From Mucilaginibacter gracilis (GTDB lineage: Bacteria > Bacteroidota > Bacteroidia > Sphingobacteriales > Sphingobacteriaceae), in the NCBI RefSeq assembly GCF_003633615.1, contig NZ_RBKU01000001.1:744001-808000 (forward strand): a stretch of 64,000 nt of DNA, read 5' to 3'. Within the stretch, counting starts at the first letter, position 1, and each line of letters begins with the position of its first letter. The notes below the pieces were generated by a model. It searched no databases. It saw nothing but the letters and a program-made list of their open reading frames with translations, and was not told where the DNA came from. Positions 47,287 to 55,920 of the stretch are shown here, one piece after another. The translations under genes and the position numbers were made by a program.

Positions 47287-47448
47287 TTACTTTGGCCGGG
47301 CCGTTTGAAAGATGCCCGTTTTTGTTAGGGTAATCATCGTTGTTGTCGGTTCTGTTGGCGGCACGGTGTCTCCACTGAGCTTGAAGTTTTTTTTTGTCCT
47401 GTAAACAAACAATGTAGTCTCGCTGATTTTTAAACGTTGGTGTTTCAT
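47287..47448 (-). CDS. Candidate RiPP precursor, Thr-rich and Cys-free
   Basis: This 53-residue frame was found by direct reading and is too short for usual length cut-offs. It starts MKHQRLKISETTLFVYRTKK, a basic leader-like part, and its second half is rich in Thr and Pro (GDTVPPTEPTTTMITLTKTG, then IFQTARPK). There are nine Thr between residues 28 and 49 and no Cys. From memory, small Bacteroidota peptides with a (D/E)PTTT core stretch occur beside LanB-type dehydratases, which act on Ser/Thr. A LanB gene lies 1.2 kb away on the same strand, and a LytS kinase gene diverges 90 bases away. Without Cys, thioether rings cannot form within this peptide, so dehydration alone or another cross-link would be expected. 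No double-glycine site is seen. Confidence 0.6.
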   Translation of the reverse strand: MKHQRLKISETTLFVYRTKKNFKLSGDTVPPTEPTTTMITLTKTGIFQTARPK

Positions 47449-47487
47449 GTTTTTTTCTCGAAACTTAACGTAAAATGGAGTTGCTCG

Positions 47488-47516
47488 AAATCATATTATA
47501 CAAAATGATATGATTT
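47488..47516. promoter_or_regulatory. Palindromic operator candidate in divergent promoter
   Basis: Perfect 9-bp inverted repeats AAATCATAT (47488-47496) and ATATGATTT (47508-47516) are separated by 11 bp. They sit in the middle of the 90-bp gap between the peptide gene (minus) and the kinase gene (plus), so one dimeric repressor could control both. Confidence 0.5.
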
Positions 47517-47538
47517 CTATATAAAAGGAGGGTTTTAC

Positions 47539-48705
47539 ATGAAATGGATTTTTTTCAACTGGTTTAATAAATATAGAATTCATTTGCTCGTTTGGGCGCT
47601 ATTCATCTTCTATGAAACCGTAGTTATCGGTATAGTTTTTAAAGTTTTTGGGCATCCAATGACTTACACGATGCATTACATCGCAATTCTATTACTCTTT
47701 TATCTACATGCCGACTATGCGCTTCCTTGGTCATTAAAAGAAAAACGACAAGCATTTTGGAGGCTACCTTTTGTTTTAAGTGTAGAAGTCAGCATATTTA
47801 TACTTACATCTTTTTTAATCGACAGGTTCTTGATTAATAGCGGCATCATGCAAAGCAAAGAGCCACTTGAGCTAACCTCACTATATAGCTTAAGAGTGCT
47901 ATACAGGTGTGTTTATTTTTGGGGGTTTTCTACAGGTTATTATTTTTTAAAAACCTATAATAAAGAAAAGAGAAAGACGAATGAATTAGAACAACAGCAT
48001 TTGAAGGAGATTATAAAAAATCAAAAAGCTGAGCAGGAATTAACTAAAGCACAAAATGCCTTTTTAAAAGCGCAGATCAACCCACATTTCCTATTTAATA
48101 CGCTGGATTTTATATATCATAACATTGATGTGTCGTCGCCAGTTGCAGCCGATGCTGTTATTATCTTGACTGACATGATGCGCTATGCTGTGGATGCGGA
48201 CAAGATGGGCGATTTTATCCGTTTGGAAGATGAAATTGAACAGGCTGAGAATTTACTTTATTTAAGCCAAATGAGGAAAAATCACGCGTTGGGATTTCGA
48301 ATAAATTACAATGAGGAAGTCCGCGAAATCCATTTAATTCCCTTAGTACTTTTAACACTCGTAGAGAATATTTTAAAGCATGGTAATCTAAACGACCCCG
48401 AACATGAGGCACTGATTAATTTATATTTGGAAGACCAATCATTCCATTTAGTAACTGACAACCTGATCGATCATGAACCATTGAAATTAAAGACTGGCTA
48501 CCATTCCGGTCTAAAGAATATTGAAAAACGATTGAGACATGCGTATGGTAACGATGTTCGATTTCATTATCGTACCGATAACAACAATCATTTCAAACTG
48601 CAACTTAGCATCCCTCTGGCGCATTTAAAAGTGCATGACGGGCAGCCAAAACCTTTACAAGGTATTGATACAACACAGCCTCGTGAACACGCTGATGAGA
48701 GTTGA
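47539..48705 (+). CDS. LytS-type sensor histidine kinase without adjacent regulator
   Basis: The 388-residue kinase has four hydrophobic segments (about 14-35, 45-62, 75-98 and 118-136), a coiled helical linker and a His_kinase domain with phosphoacceptor His183 (QINPHFLFNTLDFIYHN). The ATP-binding motifs are LLTLVENILKHGNL and GLKNIEKRLRHAYGND. It has an unusually good Shine-Dalgarno site for this phylum (AGGAGG, 7 bases before the ATG). The last 101 bases overlap the 3' end of the converging dehydratase gene. No response regulator is adjacent, and the orphan LytTR regulators near 35-36 kb are candidates. Confidence 0.88.
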   Translation: MKWIFFNWFNKYRIHLLVWALFIFYETVVIGIVFKVFGHPMTYTMHYIAILLLFYLHADYALPWSLKEKRQAFWRLPFVLSVEVSIFILTSFLIDRFLINSGIMQSKEPLELTSLYSLRVLYRCVYFWGFSTGYYFLKTYNKEKRKTNELEQQHLKEIIKNQKAEQELTKAQNAFLKAQINPHFLFNTLDFIYHNIDVSSPVAADAVIILTDMMRYAVDADKMGDFIRLEDEIEQAENLLYLSQMRKNHALGFRINYNEEVREIHLIPLVLLTLVENILKHGNLNDPEHEALINLYLEDQSFHLVTDNLIDHEPLKLKTGYHSGLKNIEKRLRHAYGNDVRFHYRTDNNNHFKLQLSIPLAHLKVHDGQPKPLQGIDTTQPREHADES

Positions 48706-51451
48706 ATAAACGGTTAATGTGCATGTGAATTAAGTCTGCAAGTAGTTTTGTGCTTTCTTGTTTGCTATTACAAGTATTGAAAATAGATAAGAATGCTATT
48801 TTGAGCTGCACCGGTAAACTATATAAGGTAAAATTAATATCAAGATTGATTTTGACCTTCAGTTCAGAAAAAATTTTATTCAATCTTTTATAATCTATTT
48901 TGCCCATCCCCATCTCTATACCAAATTGTTTAGCAATGTTTCTGCAAAAGGCCAACTGGTCGTTAATATCCGACAAAACTAACGCCAGTAGCTTTTGCAC
49001 CATCATTAAAGTATCAGCATAAAGATCAGTGTTATCTTTTATCCTGGTTAGCAATTTTAAAACATATTCACTGTCAGTATAAAAAAAACATTCAATCTGA
49101 TCTATTCGGAAGGCTCCGTAGCGATCCGTTTCCCGAAAATACGTCTTAACTTGAATGTCCAAAATTTGACCGATTTTACAATAAGGCTCCAGCAATACCT
49201 GCAAACGGTTAATGATGGAGTATCCATGTTCGACATTTCTCATTTGTATCCTTAAACGAATATGTGGTTTTGGATCATCGTACCTGATGAAAAACCACTT
49301 TCGAATCTCATTTTTGTAACCAGTTAATAGTGCATTGATCTGATTAACAAGTAGACTGTTTGCCTTGGCGGGATGACAATAGATTTCAAAATATAGCCAT
49401 TCGCCGCCGGGCAAAATTACATGTTTATTATTGAGCGTGTGCTCTATCTCATTGTCTTTCAATTCAACAGGCTTATATATCTGATTTTTGTGACTGTAGC
49501 TTAGCAATATCTCTGCAACATACTTTTTCCCGCTATTAGTATTTATTCCATCTTCTTCGGAAATCAAGGCTTCGGAAATGTAAAGTTCAGAAGAAGGGTG
49601 TTGGCGGCAATAAAGCAAAAAAGCATCTATGTCTGCACTTAAGCTTGGGTCAAAACATAGCATTTGATCTCCATGGCCAGCTTGAAAGCGAAAATTTATC
49701 CCTTCTCCAGCCAACCAATCGGCCAACTTGATTTTAGCATTGGTCAGCTTACCGGATTTGGCATCCATAATAATATCCGATTTTACCAGCCACATTGCAG
49801 CAGAAACGATTACATCTCTAAAAGCCACCCGTGGATAAAAGTGAAGACCAGGAAAAAAATATGGCAACTTAAAATTTAAGTTCGATTTGATCTGATGATG
49901 TTGCATATCACAAAGGAAACGAAATACAGCAAAGCTAGAACGGGTGTGATTATAGGCTGAAGGTACGCGGGGAACCATTCTTTTTTGGTATTTCTTTGAC
50001 CAAAGAATTATGTCCATGCCGCGAACGGTAACTAATATGTCATCCAATTGGATTGAAGAACCGTCTACTGACCAACTTAATATAGGTAATTCGTATTGAT
50101 ATAGCTGTTTTCGCCGATTGATATTATCTACATCTTTTTCCGCCTGATAAGCAATATCAAAGAATAATATATCTGGATTGGCCTTTTCTTCTATTGCCGT
50201 AATTCCTTTGGTAAATTCTTCTACCTCTTTGCTGGCGATTGTAAAGCGACCAAGTAGTGCATTGGCAGTGCAGCCCCCAACATTTTGTATAACGGGATGC
50301 CCGTGCCAGAAATGAAGTAAGACACTGAATGTATTAGGTATGGCCAATTCGGTGTCTGTTTGACGATCTTCAAACTCATCCAACAGTATAACACCACCTT
50401 TCATTAGCTTATTCAACAAAAAACGGTGCAATGCAGTATACTGTATATGTGGATTTTTTGTTACTTCGGTGCTTGATATATTCAATAAATCTGTGAGCTG
50501 GTGATCTGTCTGCTGTTCACCTAGATCGTCATAACCAACGCCAATTTCCAAATCCATCGCAATCGCAAGTGGTATAAGGCGATGTTCATATTTTTTTAAG
50601 AAAGCCAACCGGAATTCTTTAAGTGCCTCGATTATATCTGTAGGCAAGTACTTAGACAGGAAGCCGATCAGTTCGGGAATATTTCTGTATTTCGCATTGT
50701 CAGTGCCACCGGATAGTATTTTTCTTTCTGAAATAATGTACGCGTTATCTGTCTTAAAGTTTTTGATGTTTGCTTTTTTGAAATAGTCTTCACCAGTGAT
50801 ATTGGGACATAGTTCAGTAAACAGGAGCTGAATGGTCAACATTTGTAAAAGCAAATCATCTATTTCTTTATCCCTTAAGTTGAAATCAGCTTTCATTACT
50901 TTATGGATCGCTTTTTTAGAAGTCGTTTCACGACAAAGTTTCAGCAATTTGTTAAGCTCGGGAAACACAGCAACAGATGCAATTTCAAATATCCCGTCTT
51001 TTATCCTTACATAACGGTGATTTGTACCAAGTGTATAAATTGTAGCATTACTCTGAAACCAATTAGATCTTTTTAGAAGAAGCGGAAAGTCATTTAAATA
51101 TGTGTCTTTTTCATTCCAACTAATGAATCGGTGACTTTGAGGATTTTCATCTAAGATTGGTGGAGACGCTTCATTGGTTAAAATTGGCAGAAGCGTAAAA
51201 GCCGCAAAAGTACCGTACGGGGTGGCTCTAAACCTGGCCCTGTTAAAATATTTCCAAACAGTGTATTTAATTTTAGCATCCGTGTTTTCTATATCTTCAT
51301 CGTTTAAATTTTTTATTATTTGATAAAAGGTAGGAGAAGCTTCTCTGATCATCTCTTTCAAGTTTTCCCACTGTGATTTAAATTCATCCTGCATACTGAA
51401 TGCCGGTGTTCTGCAAATTGATATATCCAACAATTTTAGTTTTATGCTCAT
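48605..51451 (-). CDS. Class I lanthipeptide dehydratase (LanB), full length
   Basis: The 948-residue protein has both LanB modules. The large N-terminal glutamylation domain (about 1-640) includes KIKYTVWKYFNRARFRATPY and FAVFRFLCDMQHHQIKSNLN. The C-terminal elimination domain (about 675-945) includes GGEWLYFEIYCHPAKANSLL and IRKWFFIRYDDPKPHIRLRI. LanB enzymes use glutamyl-tRNA to activate Ser/Thr in a precursor and eliminate the glutamate to give dehydroalanine or dehydrobutyrine. No LanC cyclase gene of class I is seen. The closest precursor on the same strand is the Thr-rich peptide at 47287. The 5' region is divergent from the receptor operon. Confidence 0.88.
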   Translation of the reverse strand: MSIKLKLLDISICRTPAFSMQDEFKSQWENLKEMIREASPTFYQIIKNLNDEDIENTDAKIKYTVWKYFNRARFRATPYGTFAAFTLLPILTNEASPPILDENPQSHRFISWNEKDTYLNDFPLLLKRSNWFQSNATIYTLGTNHRYVRIKDGIFEIASVAVFPELNKLLKLCRETTSKKAIHKVMKADFNLRDKEIDDLLLQMLTIQLLFTELCPNITGEDYFKKANIKNFKTDNAYIISERKILSGGTDNAKYRNIPELIGFLSKYLPTDIIEALKEFRLAFLKKYEHRLIPLAIAMDLEIGVGYDDLGEQQTDHQLTDLLNISSTEVTKNPHIQYTALHRFLLNKLMKGGVILLDEFEDRQTDTELAIPNTFSVLLHFWHGHPVIQNVGGCTANALLGRFTIASKEVEEFTKGITAIEEKANPDILFFDIAYQAEKDVDNINRRKQLYQYELPILSWSVDGSSIQLDDILVTVRGMDIILWSKKYQKRMVPRVPSAYNHTRSSFAVFRFLCDMQHHQIKSNLNFKLPYFFPGLHFYPRVAFRDVIVSAAMWLVKSDIIMDAKSGKLTNAKIKLADWLAGEGINFRFQAGHGDQMLCFDPSLSADIDAFLLYCRQHPSSELYISEALISEEDGINTNSGKKYVAEILLSYSHKNQIYKPVELKDNEIEHTLNNKHVILPGGEWLYFEIYCHPAKANSLLVNQINALLTGYKNEIRKWFFIRYDDPKPHIRLRIQMRNVEHGYSIINRLQVLLEPYCKIGQILDIQVKTYFRETDRYGAFRIDQIECFFYTDSEYVLKLLTRIKDNTDLYADTLMMVQKLLALVLSDINDQLAFCRNIAKQFGIEMGMGKIDYKRLNKIFSELKVKINLDINFTLYSLPVQLKIAFLSIFNTCNSKQESTKLLADLIHMHINRLFNSHQRVHEAVLYQYLVKVLAARHALLNAPEGC

Positions 51452-51562
51452 CGCTTTGTATTTATCATCTAATAAGGATCTCGTTTAAAGACTAATCCTA
51501 TTGATTACAGCCAAAGAAATAATTTAAGCTTTGGTAATTCCTTATGACAAAACAAAACGGTA

Positions 51563-51599
51563 GAATTTCAGGATAGAAGGGTTGAATTTCAGGATAGAA
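51563..51599 (+). promoter_or_regulatory. Paired direct repeat, 21-bp spacing (candidate LytTR site 1)
   Basis: GAATTTCAGGATAGAA occurs at 51563 and again, identical over 16 bases, at 51584. It lies 112 bp upstream of the lanB start and 288 bp upstream of the receptor start. The core TTTCAGGATA resembles the repeats at 51729 and 58738. Confidence 0.55.
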
Positions 51600-51728
51600 T
51601 TTGAAGCCAAAAACCAATTGTGTTATGTTAGTCCAGTGGGTACCTTATGCCAGATAGTATTAACTATTCCTATTACTTACCACAATAATAAAAGCCACTT
51701 AATAGTCTAAAGAGATGAAATGCCGCGA

Positions 51729-51760
51729 TTTTCGGGATATAATGGGTCTTTTTCGGGATA
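51729..51760 (+). promoter_or_regulatory. Paired direct repeat, 21-bp spacing (candidate LytTR site 2)
   Basis: TTTTCGGGATA occurs at 51729 and at 51750, identical over 11 bases and exactly 21 bp apart. The right end is 126 bp before the receptor start codon, a sensible activator position in front of the receptor-peptide-JmjC-exporter operon. Confidence 0.6.
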
Positions 51761-51886
51761 GACGCCCCTTTGGTTTTTCTTAATTATAGGTTGTTCTTTT
51801 TAAATTCACTTCTATGAAAAGCAATTAAAATCCTATATATCCTAATGGATAATAATTCAGTTTGTAAATACATATAACGCCTAAAG

Positions 51887-54283
51887 TTGAAACTTAAACA
51901 ATATTTCATGGGACTCTTACTATTGGTTTCGACAATGGGTTATTCCCAATCAATAATAAAAGGCAACGTTGTAGATCAGCAAAATCAGGCCATTCCAAAC
52001 GTTACCGTAACGGCATCCAAGGACAATCATACTTTAGTTATAGCGCTAACAGATAAAAATGGCAACTATACAATTACACTAAGTGGAGTTAATACGTTTC
52101 GGTTGAGTTTCCGATCTGTAGGTTACAAAAGCATAGATACAATATTGACCGACGTTAAAAGTACATTAATCAATACGAAACTATATCCTGAGAATATATC
52201 ACTGTCGGAGGTAGCCATCAGTGGTAAAAAACCTATAGTCGAAAGAAAAATTGACAGGATAGTTTTTAATGTAGAAAATTCACTTGCATCTAAAGGAGGT
52301 GATGCATTAGACGTTCTAAAAGCAAGTCCGGGCATCTCAGTTGAAACAGATCAGATTTCAATGATAGCAAAAAGCCATTTAAGATTAATGGTTGACAATG
52401 TATTTATTCAGTTATCTGGAGAAGACCTGATAAATTTTTTAAAGACAATAAGTTCAGAAAGTATTAAAGATGTAGAGATAATTTCAAATCCTCCGGCCAA
52501 ATATGACGCAGCCGGAAATAGTGGCATCATCAATATAAATTTAAAAAAACAACGTCTTAATTCATGGAATGCCGCTGTCCGGGGCTCAATGAGTCAAGCT
52601 ACTTTTACATCAGGTACTAGTGGAACATCGTTCGATTATAACAGGGGGCCATTGTCGTTTTATGTGAATGCGAATTACAGTCTATCAGTAACAAAACGAA
52701 CTGAAGGTGACCAGTTTTTTTATCCTGAAGAATTATGGAATTCGGACTATAATAAAAAATTCAATTCCAGAATTTTTAGCGGACGTGTTGGATTTGATTA
52801 TAAATTTTCAAAATCTTATACCATGGGTATTCAGTATTTGGGAAGTCTCAACAAGCCTTTAACAATAGAGAACAGTCGAATTAATATTACCAATAATGCA
52901 ACTGGCAAGTTGGATTCCATAGTTATTTCAGCTGGGAATAATAACAGAAATATTAACAACAGTTCGGTTAACTGGCATCACAATATCAAGTTTGATAGCC
53001 TTGGTAAAAAAATGGATATTAACTTCGATTATCTTAATTACGGAAGCGATCTGAATAGAAATTTCACTTCGGTTAATTATTATGACAATCTGCTTCCGAC
53101 TAACAATAGCCTAATCTCTAAACTTTATACAGGCCAGCAAAATATACATAATTATTCGGGACGAATTGACTTTGAAATCCCGTTCCCTTGGGGGAGCCTG
53201 AGTTACGGCGCAAAGGCCTCTTTTTCAAATACAAAAAACAACATACTTACTTTTGACCAGAATGGCTCGGCATACATTCTTGATAAAGATCAAAGTAATC
53301 TGTTCGATTATACAGAAAACACTCAAGCATTATATATTTCTGCCAACAAAAAGCTTAGCAAAAGGTGGTTTGTACAGGCAGGGTTACGTACTGAACACAC
53401 TACAACGACTGGGAACTCAATTACTTTAAGTCAAGTCAATAAAAATAATTATACCTATCTCTTTCCAACAATTTATTTAAGCTATAACCCCGATCAATCT
53501 AATTCATTTGTTTTAGATTTTGGAAGAAGAATTGATCGTCCTTCCTTCATCGACATTAATCCATTTCGTTTTTATTCCAGTGCTTATAGCTATAGCGAAG
53601 GAAATCCACTTTTGAAACCAATGTTCGGCCATACCCTAACGCTCACTCATACTTATAAATACAATCTGTCTACATCACTATACTACTCACTTGAAACAAA
53701 TGGGTATGATGAAATCCCTTCTATTGACGCAGCAACAAATACGCAGTATTTTACGATGCAAAATTATTATACAGCCCACGGTATGGGTATTATTGAAAAT
53801 TACACCTTCAATAAATACAAATGGTGGGAAAGTAACCTGTTTGGGTTTTTATGGTATGGCATTACCAAATTTAAACAAAATGTCGGCTTGCCCGAAAATA
53901 ACGGGTTCGGGGCACATATCTCCGCAAACAATTCTTTTCTGATCGATTCGAAGAGCCAATTCAAGGCAGAAGTGGATGTTTCCGTCCATACTTCAAAACG
54001 CGACTTGGTATATCGCAAAAATGGGTACAGCACGATCAACGCAGGTGTAAGCTATCCTGTTCTAAATAAAAAATTAGATGTAACGCTTATGGCGTATGAC
54101 ATTTTCAGAACGGATACCAGGAATTTTACCACAACCACTGACATGATCAAACAAAATTATTATTCATACAACGACAACCGGATGATTAGAATATCATTAT
54201 CATACAAATTCGGCAATAAAAAGATCAACGTCAAGAAACAGAATTTCGGTAATGAAGATGAAATTGGAAGGCTCCAAAAATAA
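51887..54283 (+). CDS. Outer-membrane TonB-type receptor (OMP_b-brl_3) of the RiPP operon
   Basis: The 798-residue protein starts with TTG at 51887, giving a basic N-terminus and signal peptide (MKLKQYFMGLLLLVSTMGYS). The ATG at codon 8 would lose the basic residues. It has a carboxypeptidase-regulatory-like domain (about 22-100), a plug (about 105-225, IDRIVFNVENSLASKGGDAL and NPPAKYDAAGNSGIININL) and a barrel with the family hallmark RRIDRPSFIDINPFRFYSSA. There is no STN domain. The GG-leader peptide gene follows 94 bases later on the same strand. It could take up the mature peptide (perhaps metal-loaded), act as its surface sensor, or serve in export. Confidence 0.88.
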   Translation: MKLKQYFMGLLLLVSTMGYSQSIIKGNVVDQQNQAIPNVTVTASKDNHTLVIALTDKNGNYTITLSGVNTFRLSFRSVGYKSIDTILTDVKSTLINTKLYPENISLSEVAISGKKPIVERKIDRIVFNVENSLASKGGDALDVLKASPGISVETDQISMIAKSHLRLMVDNVFIQLSGEDLINFLKTISSESIKDVEIISNPPAKYDAAGNSGIININLKKQRLNSWNAAVRGSMSQATFTSGTSGTSFDYNRGPLSFYVNANYSLSVTKRTEGDQFFYPEELWNSDYNKKFNSRIFSGRVGFDYKFSKSYTMGIQYLGSLNKPLTIENSRINITNNATGKLDSIVISAGNNNRNINNSSVNWHHNIKFDSLGKKMDINFDYLNYGSDLNRNFTSVNYYDNLLPTNNSLISKLYTGQQNIHNYSGRIDFEIPFPWGSLSYGAKASFSNTKNNILTFDQNGSAYILDKDQSNLFDYTENTQALYISANKKLSKRWFVQAGLRTEHTTTTGNSITLSQVNKNNYTYLFPTIYLSYNPDQSNSFVLDFGRRIDRPSFIDINPFRFYSSAYSYSEGNPLLKPMFGHTLTLTHTYKYNLSTSLYYSLETNGYDEIPSIDAATNTQYFTMQNYYTAHGMGIIENYTFNKYKWWESNLFGFLWYGITKFKQNVGLPENNGFGAHISANNSFLIDSKSQFKAEVDVSVHTSKRDLVYRKNGYSTINAGVSYPVLNKKLDVTLMAYDIFRTDTRNFTTTTDMIKQNYYSYNDNRMIRISLSYKFGNKKINVKKQNFGNEDEIGRLQK

Positions 54284-54376
54284 AAGGTTTGCTTTAAAGA
54301 TACTTGCAAGTATGTCCAATGGTGAGTTTCACGACTAAAAAAGGTAACTCGAAAATTAAAATTTATCTATAAAAAA

Positions 54377-54577
54377 ATGAAAATTAAATCAACTAACAAC
54401 CCAGGCGCATCTGTTGCGTTTTTCGGTTTAGAGATTCTTTCTCCAATGGAGCAGAGAGCAGTAAAAGGTGGCCTTGTGGATGACATTCACCAAGACAAGG
54501 ATATTGATGATGGCAATGCGCATATTCATCAGCATGTGCATGTTCCGGCTCCTCAGGCACCTCAACAAGCTGTTTAA
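54377..54577 (+). CDS. Double-glycine leader peptide with His/Asp-rich core (candidate RiPP precursor)
   Basis: The 66-residue peptide has a leader ending at Gly31-Gly32 (FFGLEILSPMEQRAVKGG), the classic double-glycine pattern cut by C39 peptidases. The predicted 34-residue core begins LVDDIHQDKDIDDGNAHIHQ and continues HVHVPAPQAPQQAV. It has five His in H-x-H style spacing, six Asp and a Pro/Gln/Ala-rich tail, with no Cys, Ser or Thr. That rules out lanthionine chemistry for this peptide and points to His or Asp modification and possibly metal binding. It lies directly before a JmjC oxygenase, and a C39 exporter is in the same operon. A perfect 14-bp palindrome (ATACTTGCAAGTAT, 54300-54313) lies upstream. 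Confidence 0.8.
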   Translation: MKIKSTNNPGASVAFFGLEILSPMEQRAVKGGLVDDIHQDKDIDDGNAHIHQHVHVPAPQAPQQAV

Positions 54578-54586
54578 CTGTTAAAC

Positions 54587-54618
54587 AATAAGGGGGATAC
54601 CAGAATATCCCTCTTATT
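54587..54618 (+). terminator. Hairpin between precursor gene and JmjC gene
   Basis: Arms AATAAGGGGGATA and TATCCCTCTTATT pair at 12 of 13 positions around a 6-base loop, beginning 9 bases after the peptide stop codon. No T-run follows, so it is better read as a partial terminator or RNA-stabilising stem that keeps the peptide transcript in excess over the enzymes. Confidence 0.55.
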
Positions 54619-54634
54619 TAATTCAATATGCTGT

Positions 54635-55918
54635 ATGGAAACAATATCACTGCCAAAATCTGCTGTTAAACCGTTCTCAGACGAGTGGTGGAATGTCTTT
54701 TTAGATAATACAAACGCGATGAAGAAAACAACAGTTTTTAACAACGTGCTGGAAAAAAATGAGACAGCATTATTTCGGGAATGTATTATGGGTATCATTT
54801 CTACATTGGGCCAGCTTAAAACCAATCAGTATGGTTACAGGGTTTACCTAGACGGACATCAATTGCAATCGAACAATATGTACCAAGTTTATTCAAAATC
54901 TCCGATTCCTGGTGAGTCGCTTGATAATTGGGTAAACAGGGCATTTGGTGATAAAAAATTTGGACTCATTATTAATTCAGGCGAAAAATTCGATTTGCAA
55001 TTATCTAAAAATATCGCTTTGAAAGTCAAACCGTTATTAGATAAAGTCGGTTTCCCTGTTGAAGGAATTAATTGGACTATTTTTATTGGCAATTATGACA
55101 AAACGCCTTTAGGTGTCCATGTAGATCCCCCCGGAGAAAATGTAATGCATTTCCATTTAGGGCCTGGCCCCAAAACGATGTATACCTGGAGTAAGGAAGA
55201 GTATGAGGCCTTAGCCGGTAATAAAATTAATGATAAAGGGGAACTTGATAGGCTTCTGCCATACGCGACTACATATACTTTCGGAGAAGGCGATCTATAT
55301 TTCATGCCACAAGGTGAATATCATATTGGTCAGAGTGATGGACTATCTATTGCTTTAACTTTTTGGTTTTATAATCATTCTGAGTACGCCATTGCTCATA
55401 AGTTGCAGAAAATAATTAATGATCAATATTTGAAAGGCGGTAAAGATCTTCTGATGCCTGACCAAACTGATATGGATAGTTTAGATGGGATAGCAAGCAC
55501 CATTAATTTATTTAAGTTTTCAGATGATATCGAGAATTTAAGTTACAAAGACCTTCTTCGTCAATCTTATTTGGACTTACGACATACTGTTGCCAGCAAT
55601 GCCGGATATAGAACCAGCCCATTCCAAAAAGAAGAAGATGTTGAATTTGACTTAACGGATGTTATTTCTTTGGAATTACCTTATAAATTGAATTACAGAC
55701 AATCACTTGACAACAAAAAGCTTTTTGTCTATGCCAGAGGGATTAAATTATCGTTCAATTATATTTCTTGTATCAAAGACTTCATCGATGAAATTAATAC
55801 CGGTAAGCCATTATTAGTTTCAGACTTATTAGCCAAGTTGGACCAAAGTTGGGAGCCCGAAAGGGGGCTCTACCTATTAAATCTTTTATATAAACATCAC
55901 GCAATTAACGCAATTTAA
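54635..55918 (+). CDS. JmjC-type Fe(II)/2-oxoglutarate oxygenase, candidate peptide hydroxylase
   Basis: The 427-residue protein has a cupin/JmjC core. The iron ligands would be His162 and Asp164 in GVHVDPPGENVMHFH and His230 in FMPQGEYHIGQSDG. Lys180 (GPGPKTMYTW) could hold 2-oxoglutarate. The C-terminal 170 residues may form the dimerisation and winged-helix parts seen in bacterial ribosomal oxygenases of the RoxA type. Those enzymes hydroxylate Arg or His side chains in ribosomal proteins. Here the gene follows a His-rich leader peptide, so beta-hydroxylation of His or Asp in that peptide is the natural guess. The next gene starts 2 bases after its stop. Confidence 0.75.
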   Translation: METISLPKSAVKPFSDEWWNVFLDNTNAMKKTTVFNNVLEKNETALFRECIMGIISTLGQLKTNQYGYRVYLDGHQLQSNNMYQVYSKSPIPGESLDNWVNRAFGDKKFGLIINSGEKFDLQLSKNIALKVKPLLDKVGFPVEGINWTIFIGNYDKTPLGVHVDPPGENVMHFHLGPGPKTMYTWSKEEYEALAGNKINDKGELDRLLPYATTYTFGEGDLYFMPQGEYHIGQSDGLSIALTFWFYNHSEYAIAHKLQKIINDQYLKGGKDLLMPDQTDMDSLDGIASTINLFKFSDDIENLSYKDLLRQSYLDLRHTVASNAGYRTSPFQKEEDVEFDLTDVISLELPYKLNYRQSLDNKKLFVYARGIKLSFNYISCIKDFIDEINTGKPLLVSDLLAKLDQSWEPERGLYLLNLLYKHHAINAI

Positions 55919-55920
55919 AC

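Larger units (their letters stand above)
51452..51886. other. Divergent promoter region of LanB and receptor operon
   Basis: 435 bp without a gene. It contains two pairs of direct repeats, each with 21-bp spacing (listed separately), and should hold the promoters of lanB (minus) and the receptor-peptide operon (plus). No other gene was seen. Confidence 0.55.

Noticed and set aside
54377..54577. Reading the GG-leader peptide as a lanthipeptide precursor for LanB or LanKC
   Set aside because: The predicted core has no Ser, Thr or Cys, so neither dehydration nor ring formation is possible.
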